A stretch of DNA of 64,000 nt from Paralvinella palmiformis (taxonomy: Eukaryota > Annelida > Polychaeta > Terebellida > Alvinellidae), in contig JAODUP010000315.1 in the NCBI GenBank assembly GCA_025642065.1, positions 53,501 to 117,500 on the forward strand. The letters are read 5' to 3'. Below are positions 23,356 to 34,690 of the stretch, in pieces (within the stretch, counting starts at the first letter, position 1; every line of letters begins with the position of its first letter). Both the position numbers and the translations under genes were made by a program. The notes below the pieces were generated by a model, which did no database searches, was not told where the DNA came from, and worked only from the letters and a program-made list of their open reading frames with translations.

Positions 23356-24563
23356 CTAACATCCTTGGGATCTAATTTCGAGGGTTACCCAGATCTCTGT
23401 TGGTTTTAACCGTCTCATTTCATTTCCACAAGCAATAGACCCTCAGCCACGTCGTGTCCGAGGTGTAGCTAATGTCGAGGCTAGGGTAAAACACTCGGTC
23501 GCCGACTCTTCTTCCTCCCTCTTGGCTCTCGGGCTCTGCTCAGCTGACGGATGTTTTGATCAAAATGAACGCGATATTTACAAAGCCGATGTGATGTGAT
23601 AGTCGCGATTCGGCGTTGGGACTCCTCACTTGTTGACAATTTGATCTCGTACAATCGTAGCCTTTTGTGCTTTATAGCAGCAATACATTATGAAAAGCCG
23701 CTTAAATAGGACCCGCAACAAATTAGCTCATAATATTGTTCGTTTGCTTTTAATGTCTATATTTGTCGCGTGGTGTTATTTTTTATGTTGTGGACTGTCA
23801 ACTCTGTAATTCCTCATTTCCCGCAGGAGTATATTGCATACCCAGTTTCCTTCTCCAGTGCGCGCGGCCTTTTAGTCGATGGCATTGGTGTTGCTGTGTG
23901 AATATTATTCGCAAACAATATTAGTTTATATTCGAGCCGCCGATAGCAGCTGGTCCTGCAGTCGACGACAGGTATTAAAGCCCGAAACTTGCTTGCTTGT
24001 AGTTCAGAGAGTATCCCCCGAGCCCGAAACTCTAATCTCTGGGCGTTTTATACTTGCATCATAGCAGTCTGGAAACGAGACGGGTCTCTGGGTGGTAAAC
24101 AACATTGAGATAGATAGAGAAGATGAGAGATAATGCAACCATTATCTGGTTCTAAAAAGACCCCCGGTACTGTAGGGTAACATTTAAAATATCCAGTAGA
24201 TGATGGTATGTTTGTGTTCGGTTGAAGATTCTCCTGTATGGCGTTGCTAGTGTGGTATCAGTTAATTTATTTGATCCATGAGCTTAATGTGCTATGGCAG
24301 TTGGCGTTCGTGTTCTAAAACGAGGCTTCTGGACCAGCATCGGCCGGGGGGGGGGGATGTGGTTGTTTGGCTGTTTGCGTGTTCAAATAATTTCTCTCCC
24401 GTTGAAAGAGCTACTCACCCTTTAGGCATTAAAGACACAAATAATATTATGTTTTGTTGGGTGAGAAGGGCCATTTTGATGACTTGGGGAAGGATTTCGT
24501 GGGGCAAAGATTCCCAAGAATTGCGCTGTGCGTACGTGTACTTGTATGTGTGTGTTGCTTACC

Positions 24564-24606
<43 letters not shown>

Positions 24607-24607
<1 letters not shown>

Positions 24608-24918
24608 GTGCATGTTTATATAGCGCCAGAACCACGTAACCATGTTCTGAGGCGCTGTACAGTATTATTAACACTGACTGAGACCTGTTTCCACCCAGCA
24701 CCCATCTCAACTCCCAAGGGAGCATACAGCGCATGCTGCCATTATAGGCGCAACGCGTTGCTCAAACACATAGCCATCGCGTCCTGTCAGGTACTCATTT
24801 TTATGGACGAGCGAACCAGTCGCCACATGACAGCATTGCAGCACCCCGAGTCCCGAACCCGCGACCCTTCGGCTACGAGTCCTACGCTCTAACTAACTGC
24901 GCCATCACCCGCGGATGT
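24607..24918 (-). mobile_element. SINE-C copy, full length
   Basis: On the minus strand a tRNA-like head (GGTGATGGCGCAGTTAGTTA, then GGGTCGCGGGTTCGGGAC) is followed by GTGGCGACTGGTTCGC, GACAGGACGCGATGGC, TGGCAGCATGCGCTGTATGC and TTGGGAGTTGAGATGG. It ends with a tail pairing GGCGCTATATAAACATGC with the mirror-like GTACAGCGCCT. SINEs ending in a GCGC..TATATAA-type tail occur widely in aquatic invertebrates as far as I recall; I cannot name the family. The head is too altered for a tRNA gene. Confidence 0.75.
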
Positions 24919-26037
24919 CTCTTGCATAAACATGAACGTAGATTTGTTGCCATGATGGTTGTATGAACGATGAGAGTACACGGTCAGACTGGGACAGAAT
25001 GCAGTACTGGGTGATTTTTTAAAAATATTTCTGGGACTATGCGGTTATGATGTAAGCTTCGACCGTTGGCGGGCCTGCGTCGCCCCCCATTAAGATAACG
25101 CTCACTGAGGATACCGTCTTAAACTAGGTCGTGGATTAGACGTAATGCTCCAAACAGGTATGACGATGTGATGACGAGGGAATGACTCCAACCAATCTTA
25201 TAGCGTTTACTTCACTGTTATTCACTATTAGAGAGCAAGCGTTTCCTTGTTACACAATGTCTCTAGGTGGTATAGGGAGTCATTCTTTACAAGCTCTCTG
25301 TGTTCCTCTCTCTTTCTCTCTGTGTGTGTGTGCGTGTGTGTGCTTGCGTGAGCGTGCATTCGCGACAAAGCCATCGCCGATAAGAAGTCTTGCCAAAGGA
25401 CGACGGCTCGTTCGTTGCATACACGTCGAAACCAACTTAGCATCGAGCAGTGACTGCGGCTGGTTATTTCAGGATGGTAATTCTATTTGTTGGCTGTAAG
25501 GCACACTTCCCAGCGTCGGCGAGTCCTAAACGGGAGAAGGGCAAAAACCGAACAAATCCCGATGAGGTGATCATTCTTGTTGGGAGGACGCTCGTATTTC
25601 AGTTCGCCAATTATCCGGGTTAACACGTCCACAAAACATCATGACCAGCCTTGTCGGTTATTTATTCCCAGTCCCGAGTCATGTACTCGATTGGCGCCTG
25701 GAGACTTTCATGGCTATTTTGTTGTTTTGTTTTTGTGTCAGATTTAAACAACGAATACTCTATTCCATAATGGTACATGGATTTGACGGTGTTGGTGTAG
25801 GATTCCTGATGGTGGTCAGCTATTGGCTGAGCCTAACTACTCAGATCCGCCCATCCAGATTAATGATTCCGAAGTGCCGCGTAATTATATCTGCTGCATC
25901 CACCGCGCTGCTTCCGTACATTTGACATTGACAGAGTGAAGTATATCCATGTGTTTAACGACATTTCTGCTCTACTCTCCTCGCACATATTTTCAGTTTC
26001 CCAGCTTCCTTTTTACTATGGATGACGCGGAATTAAC

Positions 26038-27172
26038 AGCCATTTCAGTAGTTTGCATGGGAAAAAAGGGGGCTCATCGGAAGCACTGAAAACGGGTAAA
26101 ACAATTATCCATTTTAAAATACCATAATTAATAGAATAGGAATAGACAAGTTTTGGATGGTGCTTCAAATCCGTTCATCAAAGACATTATACACAATTGA
26201 ACATTGGGGCGCTTACGTGGTCTAGCGGTAGCGTGTTGGACCACAGATCACTACCACCCGAGTTCGAATCTCGGCGTGGGCATAGCTGAAGGTTGTTTCA
26301 TCTTTGACTTCGCTTCATTACCTTTGGAGGTCGGCTCGGCCCATTTAGCCTACCTTGTGCACAAAAGTGGCCGCAAAACACAAATCATCATCTCAGTTCA
26401 AACCACGACCGGGCATCTTTCAATTCGCCTCATTTCATTACCTTTGGAGGTCGGTCGGCCCGTTTAGCCTACCGTGTTCGCAAAGGTAGCCGTGAAACAG
26501 CAACATTTACACAATTGAATATCGACCTTTCTCGGTTCTTCACAACCGGAAGCTCTTTTCCCTCCGATCGGGCACTGATGGAAAATGTCATCTTGGACGA
26601 CGATGTTAACACGGGAAACTCCATTTAGACTCGAGCGGAGATTAGATTTGGCTTAGTTCGGGTCTCTTTAAGGAAGCCAGTGCGGATTGTGACGTGACAG
26701 CATGTCGTAACGGGTCACTTCCCGAATGTTGGCGTTGAGAGGACGCGGCATCCGAAGACCGGGTAGACGCCGGGCGCGTTTCACGATCCGTATTCTGGAA
26801 TGGGCGGTTTGACGTGCTGGGTACTTAGGTGAGGAAATTGGATGGAACTTGTCTGTGCGTGCCGTATAATCAATTAAGTTATGCTGGCGACCGAGAGCCA
26901 CCTGCTTATGCATGGGACTGAATCGGTAAAGTGGATTTGATGCCACAGTACAATTAAGGGAAATTGGTTTTGGGGAATTATCCCAGGTGAGACTGGGTTT
27001 TCCCGGGACAGTGGAAGAGCCGGTTGTGAATAACTGAGAAAAGTCAATATTCAGTTGGTATGTCTTTGATGAGCAGATTTGAAGCACCATCCAAAAATAG
27101 AGTGGAGTTTTAACCCATTTTCGGTATTTCTAATAATCCCTTCGCATGCAAGCTATTGAAATGGCTGTCACT
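26038..27172. mobile_element. Foldback element interrupted by SINE-A
   Basis: The left arm begins ACAGCCATTTCAGTAGTTTG. The right end reads, in reverse complement, ACAGCCATTTCAATAGCTTG. Matching continues through TTGGATGGTGCTTCAAATC and TCATCAAAGACAT. If the SINE at 26202-26508 and one target copy are removed, pairing resumes with CTTTCTCGGTTCTTCACAAC against CTTTTCTCAGTTATTCACAA. The arms are about 200 bp each, with some indels, around a 400-bp centre. The right half has a 140-codon open frame on the minus strand that I do not recognise; it overlaps the repeat arm and is probably not a gene. Confidence 0.8.
26202..26508 (+). mobile_element. SINE-A copy with duplicated 3' body and 11-bp target duplication
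   Basis: Best-preserved head of the family: GGTCTAGCGGTAGCGTGTTG (A box) and GAGTTCGAATCTCGG (B box). The body ends in GTGGCCGCAAAACACAAATC, but a second copy of the 3' body then follows (TCATTACCTTTGGAGGTCGG through GTAGCCGTGAAACAGC). ACACAATTGAA flanks the whole unit at 26191-26201 and 26509-26519, so the double-bodied element inserted as one piece. Confidence 0.93.
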
Positions 27173-28477
27173 TCTGTATGTCTCCGATGGGGCTTCTCGT
27201 GCTTTGAACTGAAAAAGAGTTTTCCGTGAATTGTTCGCAATTCATTTAAATTGACAATCTTCATGTTTGTTCATAATCTGATCACATCTGTGTGGACTTT
27301 GACCTGTACTCACGGTACTCGTATTGTTTGTTATTATGTATGGCTGAGTGTGAAATCCTTGGAATACAGGGGAATGAATACCATTTGGAGACTTATTCGT
27401 GGTGATTTTCCACATGAAGTTTTATTTATCCAGTTTTTTTTCAACTATAGGGAGTTTCTCACAGAATCAGTTTTATCGGTATTTACCCGTGATTTTATTA
27501 CCATTAGAAAAATTGGCCCAATCGGGCTGAACTACTGTTGTAGGAAATATGCCTAATGGTCGAAACGACTTGGGTGATGGAGATATTTGTTTGGTTTTTA
27601 AAAACAATTCGGTATGTTTTATTGCTTTCACTCTTAACCTCCTTTGCTGACCAGTCGTCTAAACACCTCCCAGCTGTAACCAGTAGATTACAAAACACGC
27701 CGCTTCCAGATCCGGAAAGGATACCACCATACATCGACTGTCAGAACATTGCTAATCCTTGTTTTACTGCACAGACGTTCGTGTCACCTTCTCATCCCCA
27801 AAAAACAACTTAGATGCCACCAATCGGAAATATTTCAGTCCCACGTTAAAGCACGCTATTGATTTTTTTGTGTGTGTAAACAGCATCGATTTTCATTCGG
27901 AGTATCGACCTTAATATTGGCGCAGCGCGTATCAGAACATTTTCATCGGGTGCGTGTTTGTCGTAAATCATTCAAAAAAGAGTGATCGGTCAGCGTCAGA
28001 AATCCATACGTAGCGCTGTTCAATTCGACGCACATTTGCCCGCATTGGTTCTGCTATGGTATATAGGTCGATTAGATTTACTGTTCATGTAGCAGCTGAT
28101 ACGAAATTACCGGCAACGTTTCGAAATCTTCCTTCTGTAAAACTGAATTATATTCATTGCCGTGATTGATGACAGGTTCGGATATGTGATTAGCTTTCGT
28201 TCCGCCATCTTTTGCCACTTTCCTAATTCGTGCCACGGAAAATAATTGTTTTAAACGCGTAGAATGAGGGAGCTCGTTTATTGCTTAGTACGTTCACCAG
28301 CTTACAGTTGTTGACTCATTACTGGCTCATTATTTGGTTATTTAGGTTTATTTCTCTATCGTTGGGTACGATCTAAATGGGGCACGTTTAGTCGAACCTC
28401 CGAAATAACCTCGCAAAGAGCAATATTTTACGTGTTAGTATTTTGGCACTTTTAAGACAATGTGTATGGTTGCACAT

Positions 28478-28510
28478 CACTCACTCACTCACTCACTCAC
28501 TCGCTCACTC
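28478..28510. repeat. (ACTC)n repeat
   Basis: Tetranucleotide ACTC repeats; similar arrays occur at 28995-29025, 35399-35416, 46165-46213 (as GAGT) and 58535-58600. At 58.5 kb the array is directly attached to a SINE-B tail, which suggests ACTC repeats are the tail signature of that family. Confidence 0.85.
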
Positions 28511-28512
28511 AT

Positions 28513-28590
28513 ACCAATAATCCATTGGTTAGAGCAATATGCTGCAAACCTCCAGGTTATAGGTTCGCAGCTTGCTAATACCTGGTTGTT
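28513..28590 (+). mobile_element. SINE-B head fragment
   Basis: CCATTGGTTAGAGCAATATG followed by CTGCAAACCTCCAGGTTATA and GGTTCGCAGC: a tRNA-like head lying directly after an ACTC array. Confidence 0.6.
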
Positions 28591-28617
28591 CTTGTGGCAA
28601 ATTTCTTTGTGGCTTGC

Positions 28618-28735
28618 AGGGCGCCTTCTTGGTCTAACTGGTAGCATGTTGGATCGCATATCTAAAGGTTGTTTCATCTTTGACTTCACTTCCTTACCTT
28701 TGGTAGCCGTAAAACAACAATCATCACCATCATCC
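28618..28735 (+). mobile_element. SINE-A copy, internally deleted
   Basis: Head GGCGCCTTCTTGGTCTAACT joins, with the B-box part missing, to AAGGTTGTTTCATCTTTGAC and then to GTAGCCGTAAAACAACAATC with an ATC-rich tail. The next SINE-A begins within about 10 bases. Confidence 0.75.
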
Positions 28736-28744
28736 TTCTGGCTT

Positions 28745-28940
28745 GCCCTTATGTGCTTTAACAGCCTAACTGGTAGCGCGGTTGGCCATTTATCTATAGC
28801 ACCTGGGTTCAAACCGAGGCCTGGCTATATCATAAGGGTGTTTCATTTTTCACTTCACTTCATTACCTTTGGAGCTCGCTCGGCCCATTTGGCTTACCAT
28901 GTACACAAAAGTTGCTGTAAGTGTAAAACAGCAAAATTTT
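28745..28940 (+). mobile_element. SINE-A copy, variant head subfamily
   Basis: The head AGCCTAACTGGTAGCGCGGT with B box CTGGGTTCAAACC differs from the standard version and matches the copies at 41572 and 50836, defining a second subfamily. The body (TTCATTACCTTTGGAGCTCG, CACAAAAGTTGCTGTAA) is normal. Confidence 0.8.
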
Positions 28941-29777
28941 GAGGATTGCCTTTAGCAATGTGTCCCTGGCGGTTTGACCATAATGTCAAGGCTACTCACG
29001 AACTCACTCACTCACTCACTCACTCAGAAATATAACGATTATTTTGCAAAACATTCTTAACTAAACACTAACCATTCATTTTGTCCAGTAAACAAAAAAA
29101 AAACTAATATGGAGTGCTGTGTGAGATTTATAACTTCATAATGAAATCTGGAAATTGGAACTATCTAAGCGGCAGCCGGAGCCTTTCCTTCACACAACGT
29201 TTAATTCACATTATTCCGTTTCTTACAGTTGGCCCATATATCTTTGTTTCCATGGAAACGGTGTAATTACTTTCAAAAGATGGGAGAATTTTTACCGTTG
29301 CCTTGGCAGCCAGATTTATTGTCCAACTCCAGAAGCGGAAGACCCATTGAATGGTAGAGCATCGTAACCGAGAATTATTGTCTTCATGATAAAGGAACAC
29401 TTTCTAGAAACGATTGGATTTACTGTCGAATTGCGAGCACATATATGGTGATTTTATTTCGTCTTTCTTCTTGTAATCGTTGATTCGGCAACAGAATAAA
29501 AGATTACGTTGCGTCGTTGAATATGCAGCAGCCGTGATTTGAGCCTACATTATGGTAAATAGAATGTTGATGAAGATGAACTTGACAGACAGATAAAGAT
29601 TGATGATGATGGTGATGCTGATATAAATAGCAACACAATCGCTATTTTACGGTTCTTCTCCATAAAGAATATCACTTGTCACGCGCACTATTCAAGTAGC
29701 AATTATTCTGTCACAATTCAGAAAACCTGCCTGTGCCATCATTCCATGTATATATGTAATACTCTCTCTCTCTCTCT

Positions 29778-29778
<1 letters not shown>

Positions 29779-29844
<66 letters not shown>

Positions 29845-29876
29845 CATACATACTATATATATATATATATATATAC
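29779..29876. repeat. Compound (CA)n-(TA)n microsatellite
   Basis: About 31 CA units to 29842, then a short spacer, then about 10 TA units and a GC/AC-alternating tract. Confidence 0.95.
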
Positions 29877-30972
29877 GCGCACGCACACACATAGACAAAT
29901 ACAAACTTTCTGTCTCATACATCTGTTAACTAATATATCACGCGGTGGTTAGACTGCATTAATAATAATAATTATTAGTGTTATCATTATCACAATCGTC
30001 ATCATGATTAATTATATAGGGGTTGCTGAATAGTCATCAGATGCTGCATTACGATTGCGCATTTGATATAATACGGTCCCAATCAGATTAAACAAAGTTC
30101 TTATAAACCGCTAAACACTGAATGCCCAGCTGTGGCTGACCTGTTTCTGTTACATATAGCCCAGCTGTTTATTTAACTGGGTAATCCAGTAATTTATCAT
30201 TGTGGGTGCCTTATGCATTCTACTCGGTGGGTTCCTGGTGTACACTGAGACAACAATGTGAAGCCAAATCTGTTACCAACAGAAAGACTTAAAGGTTCTC
30301 CCAGGCTGTCATCTCCAGATTGATGGTCCCACAGCAGCCCTGCCAGGTGTAATTTATGTTAGGAATATTTGAAATTAACCATTAGATTGAAAAGTGAAAT
30401 ATACAAAAACGACCCCTCCCCCTCCGTTTTCAATTAAGTGCACAAGGTGTGTGTGGTTGTGTGTATAATTGTGAGAGATTGTTAGATAATCTGATAGCTC
30501 GGCACAATGTACAATCTAATCTAAATCAGTAAATGTACTTTGGCTATAGGTTTTGATTGATGTATATATACATTAATCAGTTGTTTAGATACATATTATA
30601 CCAATGTTTTACCTTTGACCTGTTGCAAGTTTCTAGAAAATAAATAAGACAGCCGGATCTGCGCAGTCTAGTTGATCATTTTATGTGTTTATGGCATTAA
30701 TAACTGTTTTTTAATGCTTCAGTTTTTTATTTATTATCAGTTGTCCATAGTGTAATCCCAGTTTATGAAACAAAAAAAGAACAATCATTAAAGCATGATG
30801 TGATGCTTATTTAAAAGCATGCAATAATATTACGTATCCGGGTATGAAGATGCTTATTGTATTTAATAATGGGCAGGTGAGCCATAATATTGTATTCTAA
30901 TACTAATGTCTATAATATTGAAACTTATCATTAGGTTGATGTTTATAGTTTTTCTTCATTTTTCTTCTTCAG

Positions 30973-31041
30973 TATATGAGTGAGAAGATAGGTGGTGCTA
31001 AAGGTACAGAACTCGACGATGACTTCCACGAGATGGAAAAG
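30973..31041 (+). CDS. SH3GL: Endophilin-A exon 2
   Basis: 69-nt, phase 0-0 exon between acceptor TTTCTTCTTCAG and donor GTATGT. It encodes 23 residues: YMSEKIGGAKGTELDDDF followed by HEMEK. This is the start of the N-BAR helix 1 region; the equivalent vertebrate piece begins KVSEKVGGAEGTKLDDDF and the fly one YMTEKMGGAEGTKLDMDF. The GGA.GT.LD core is fully kept. Length and both boundaries equal those of the vertebrate exon as I know it. Its small size and huge flanking introns would make it easy for gene finders to miss. Confidence 0.96.
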
Positions 31042-32230
31042 GTATGTATATGCTATAACATCCATCAAACTCGCAGTGAGCGTTCTCTTCTTCGTGTGGC
31101 ATACAGGTCGTTTGAAATAGTTGGTTCATCAATTATTCATGAATAGGTGAAGTCCGATGCCGGTTAATGAATAACGATTCTCGAAGAAATATCATCATCG
31201 CAATGAAAAATGCTTTTGTTGTGTTCTTTTTTCTGTGTAGCTGTTTCTGTGTATTTGCGAAGAGGATGCCAACATATACGATATAGGGAGATCTAATCCA
31301 AGAAGCCGCGCTAAAACTTGACAAAATTGGGCCAATAGTCTTCTTATTATAACAAAACAAAAGACAGTATGTGATGAATTGGAATATATCGACAATTAAA
31401 TCTAACCGGTAGCATAGAAAAAAGATAATTATGTTTTTGATTAATAACATCGTCGTATAGAGTGATATTAAGACACCGTTGATAATATATCTAAATACGA
31501 TTATGTAGTCCTTGTGAGATATAGCTATATTTAATGCTGTACATGACCTGCATATAGGTGATCTTTGCCTAAGTTATCTAGGTGTATGTGTGTAGATTAC
31601 TACTAAGCATTTAGTTTCAATTATACAGATTTTTTGACGCTGAATCTGTTGGTAACATCATTGGGGCATTGTGTCATGGGCGAGGGTGTCACTGGGTCAT
31701 GGCATAACTTGTCATAATGATGCCATGTCCCAGTAACATTGGTCAAGTTATTACGGTGCCAGCAGGTGTTTTTGCTGCCACCAAATGATGGCACCATTGG
31801 TTTTGGCATCTCTCTGCTCGGCGACACGGGGTCACATGGTACTAATGGGTCGAGGCATCAGGTCACCATATGACTGTGTTTCATTTCTGCATCTCTTCAT
31901 TCTTCCATGAATTATTGAGGTGATGGTTAGCTATGATTCAGTACAATTGATTAATTGGCTTGGTAATATTAATGATAGATTGGCAGGAACATGGATAGAC
32001 TAAGGGCCTAATGTCTTTATTACTAATGATGATTTGTACAAACTAAGATCATCTCCAAAGAATGTAACAATGGATAATTGTCTGCTTTAACCAAACATAT
32101 GTGTGTGTGTGTGCGCGCGCGCGTGTGTATGTATGTGTGTGTCAATGAAAAACTGAACAGTAAAAAATAGTACTGATGTTAACAAAGATATGGGAGTATT
32201 TAAACACATGTTAGACGTGGATGTGTGGTG

Positions 32231-32345
32231 TTCTGATGGCACAGTGAGTTACATCGCGAGCCTGGAGGTTATGGATTCAAAGCCGGCCGATATCTGTATT
32301 TTTCTCTGATGGGTCACCCCTCCAGCATACTCAATCAGTTAAATA
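32231..32345 (+). mobile_element. SINE-B copy
   Basis: Head GTTCTGATGGCACAGTGAGT with CCTGGAGGTTATGGATTCAA in the T-arm position, then a short body with ATATCTGTATTTTTCTC. It lacks a clear tail. Confidence 0.55.
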
Positions 32346-32427
32346 TTGACTCCAAACTACAGCAATATGAACAGGCTGGAAGTAGCAAGCATGTATATCT
32401 AACATGTAGAGAATATATATATATATA

Positions 32428-32545
32428 TATTTACCCATGGTTTATGGTGATGCAGTACGGGAGATCCGAGGTTCGAATCCCGGCCGTGGCCTTTTAGTGC
32501 CTGGAGTTTTTTTTCATCCAGCGAGACAACTGGCAAAGTTTTCTC
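32428..32545 (+). mobile_element. tRNA-like SINE head, separate family
   Basis: TGGTGATGCAGTACGGGAGA followed by GAGGTTCGAATCCCGG, an intact B box, then TTTTTTTTCATCCAGCGAGA. The region at about 54375-54510 has a similar arrangement (GAATCGAATTCCAGCG, then GTTTCATCCAGCAGTGAAAG), so the two may belong to a fourth SINE family. Confidence 0.5.
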
Positions 32546-32654
32546 CACCAAATATGTCATCTATTGTAAATTATAAATATATTTCCCGTGGTGAAGCTAT
32601 TAATTACAGATCATATGATAGCCAGCCACTTAAAAATAATGCCATTTCGGCCAT

Positions 32655-32659
<5 letters not shown>

Positions 32660-32702
<43 letters not shown>
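32660..32702. repeat. (TA)n microsatellite
   Basis: About 21 TA units; a (GT)n array of about 18 units follows at 32891-32926. Confidence 0.95.
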
Positions 32703-32706
<4 letters not shown>

Positions 32707-32888
32707 AACCTAAGGTATACTTAGCATATAGCCACCTGAAGTCTGGAATCTTGATAATTTCTTACATGGAGTAATGATACCACATATCTAAACAATATCC
32801 TGATATCATTTTGTATCAGACTTGATAATGAGTGTCTTATGATACTATGAAGAGCATGTTCTGAAGACTCCATATGTAACAGTCACGT

Positions 32889-32929
<41 letters not shown>

Positions 32930-33296
32930 ACAGAGCAGGATTGTGAAATCAGGGATTTCAATAAATATTTCATAAACATTTTCAGGGGATCGGAGAAATC
33001 ACATGTGTATCGGTAAGAATGTGAAACCGGTGATTGTCCGAATTCCTTGAACGTCTTAGGGATTTCACGAAATCCCCGGTTTTATAATCGTAACCTAATA
33101 CATACACCGTGTACAGGGGGACGGGGAACGTGTACAGGGGATGCATATGTGGTGCTATTAAGATACAGTCTTATGTTATGGCATACGTCCTGGTTATGCC
33201 TATTGGCTTTCAATTACTGCTAATCATTTTGAATCTTGATGATGTTAGACGCATGAGGGGGTTGCCTTGGGGCTGCTATCTGTCTGTTCCCACAAC

Positions 33297-33305
33297 ACAC
33301 ACACA

Positions 33306-33337
<32 letters not shown>

Positions 33338-33363
33338 ATGTGTGTGTGTGTGTGTGTGTGTGT
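33297..33363. repeat. Compound (CA)-(CT)-(GT) microsatellite
   Basis: CA units, then CT units, then GT units in succession. An analogous (CT)n-(GT)n tract lies at about 33511-33578, 150 bp further on. Confidence 0.92.
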
Positions 33364-33547
33364 CAGAATACATCACTGTCTGGGCGTGATATTATTCCTC
33401 TGTGAAGCATGAATGCCAGAAGCTGAATCGTGGATTGAAATCAATAGACAGAACTGGAAGACGAGGAGGTCTCACTGTAATTAACATAATTACTACGAGA
33501 ATAACTAATACTCTCTCTCTCTCGCTCTCTCTTTCTCTCTCTCTCTC

Positions 33548-33578
<31 letters not shown>

Positions 33579-33770
33579 CACTGTGCCCTACGATTGTGCC
33601 TCTGGCTCTATGGTGTTCGAACTAGTTAACATTTCCCGATAAATCACCCGCTATTTATAGCAATGTATTGATGTGTGATTGTCCATAATGTCGTGAAGAA
33701 CGTCCCATGTTATGGCAGGGCGTCGCTTCGCAGCTGATGTGTGGACTTATTATTATCTTCTAACTGCCAT

Positions 33771-33979
33771 GGGGGGGGGCGTCTCCGTGGTCTGACTGGT
33801 AGCCGATTGGACCACAGATCACTACCACCTGATTTCGAACTTCGGCGTGGACATATCTGAAGGGTGTTTCATCTTTGACTTCCCTTCACTACCTTCAGAG
33901 GTCGATCGGCCCAGTTAGCCTACCATGTCCACAAAAGTGGTTGTAAAACATCAATTATCATCATCATCTTCATCATTAC
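33771..33979 (+). mobile_element. SINE-A copy with target duplication
   Basis: A G-run followed by CGTCTCCGTGGTCTGACTGG, a mutated B box (GATTTCGAACTTCGG), the full body, and an ATCATCATC tail running into CTTCATCAT. It is flanked by CTAACTGCCAT (33760-33770) and CTAACTGTCAT (33980-33990), one mismatch. Confidence 0.92.
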
Positions 33980-34547
33980 CTAACTGTCATTGTTTTATGT
34001 TGATATGTGATGTTCTGTGATTATTAAACGCTGTCTTATCTTTGTCCTTAGTGTTAGGCGTAGGTTTTAAACACCACTCTACGTTGTACATCTTCCCGTG
34101 TTCACGCGAACAATGAAATGAAGTGGACTATCCTAATGTTTAGGAATGCTGTGTCATTTCATATAATCCACCATTATGGCTGACGTGATTACTTCGTCCG
34201 GCCACATATGATTGGTCAATTATAGCCAATACAACTGATTTATTAGCTAAATAGCGCCCGTATCTCGTAATGCAGTTCTTACTGAATGTTGTGCAGTGCG
34301 TCTTGCTGGAAAGGCATTACGATGATTATAACTTATGTGATAGATTATGTGCCAATTTTGAATGCATTAAAAATGTGCATCATTATAGTTATACATACCA
34401 GGAAGATATTTTTGTATGGTAAGAAAAGGGTTTGGCTTAATGTAAAAAGGTGTTGTTTACCTTCTTCAAAATTACAATTGCATTACTGTTGATTCCATAA
34501 TATTGGATGTAAAGGAATTAATATCACAGATTTTGGTGTTTTTTTTT

Positions 34548-34690
34548 TTTGGTGAGCACCTGATAGCACAGTGGTTAGAGCACTACATGCTAAGCCTTCG
34601 TGTTTGGGTTTGAATGTGTAGGATGTTTCCCTAAGGGCCATATATCCCATGTATGACCAGCGATGAGGGTAAACAAAATACTCACCCATT
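34548..34690 (+). mobile_element. SINE-B copy
   Basis: CACCTGATAGCACAGTGGTT then AGAGCACTACATGCTAAGCC and GGGTTTGAATG, with the late-body block CCCATGTATGACCAGCGATG and AGGGTAAACAAAATACTCAC, the family's typical 3' end. Confidence 0.7.

Larger units (their letters stand above)
6855..30972 (+). other. SH3GL: Endophilin-A intron 1 (24.1 kb)
   Basis: This large phase-0 intron runs from GTAATA to a CTTCTTCAG acceptor. It carries SINE-A, SINE-B and SINE-C copies, two inverted-repeat elements near 18.0-19.0 kb, a palindrome at 14.4 kb, a 360-bp tandem duplication at 20.9-21.6 kb, a 1.1-kb foldback element at 26.0-27.2 kb and many (TA)n arrays. GC content rises in 17.4-20.9 kb and 22.5-28.3 kb relative to the flanks, but I found no convincing exon there. 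Stretches such as 9000-10380, 10500-12050, 12300-13900, 14500-15400 and 29040-29750 show nothing I can name. Confidence 0.85.

Noticed and set aside
24278..24892. 204-codon open frame on the plus strand
   Set aside because: It runs through a (TA)n array and the antisense of a SINE-C; the frame is accidental.
26219..26285. tRNA gene-like sequences with A and B boxes (also at 47831, 49190, 50398 and others)
   Set aside because: Acceptor and anticodon stems do not pair, the same sequence recurs with a fixed 3' body and tail, and target duplications are present. They are SINE heads.
26668..27090. 140-codon open frame on the minus strand
   Set aside because: It overlaps the right arm of the foldback element, has no recognisable domain, and its composition is not convincing as a gene.
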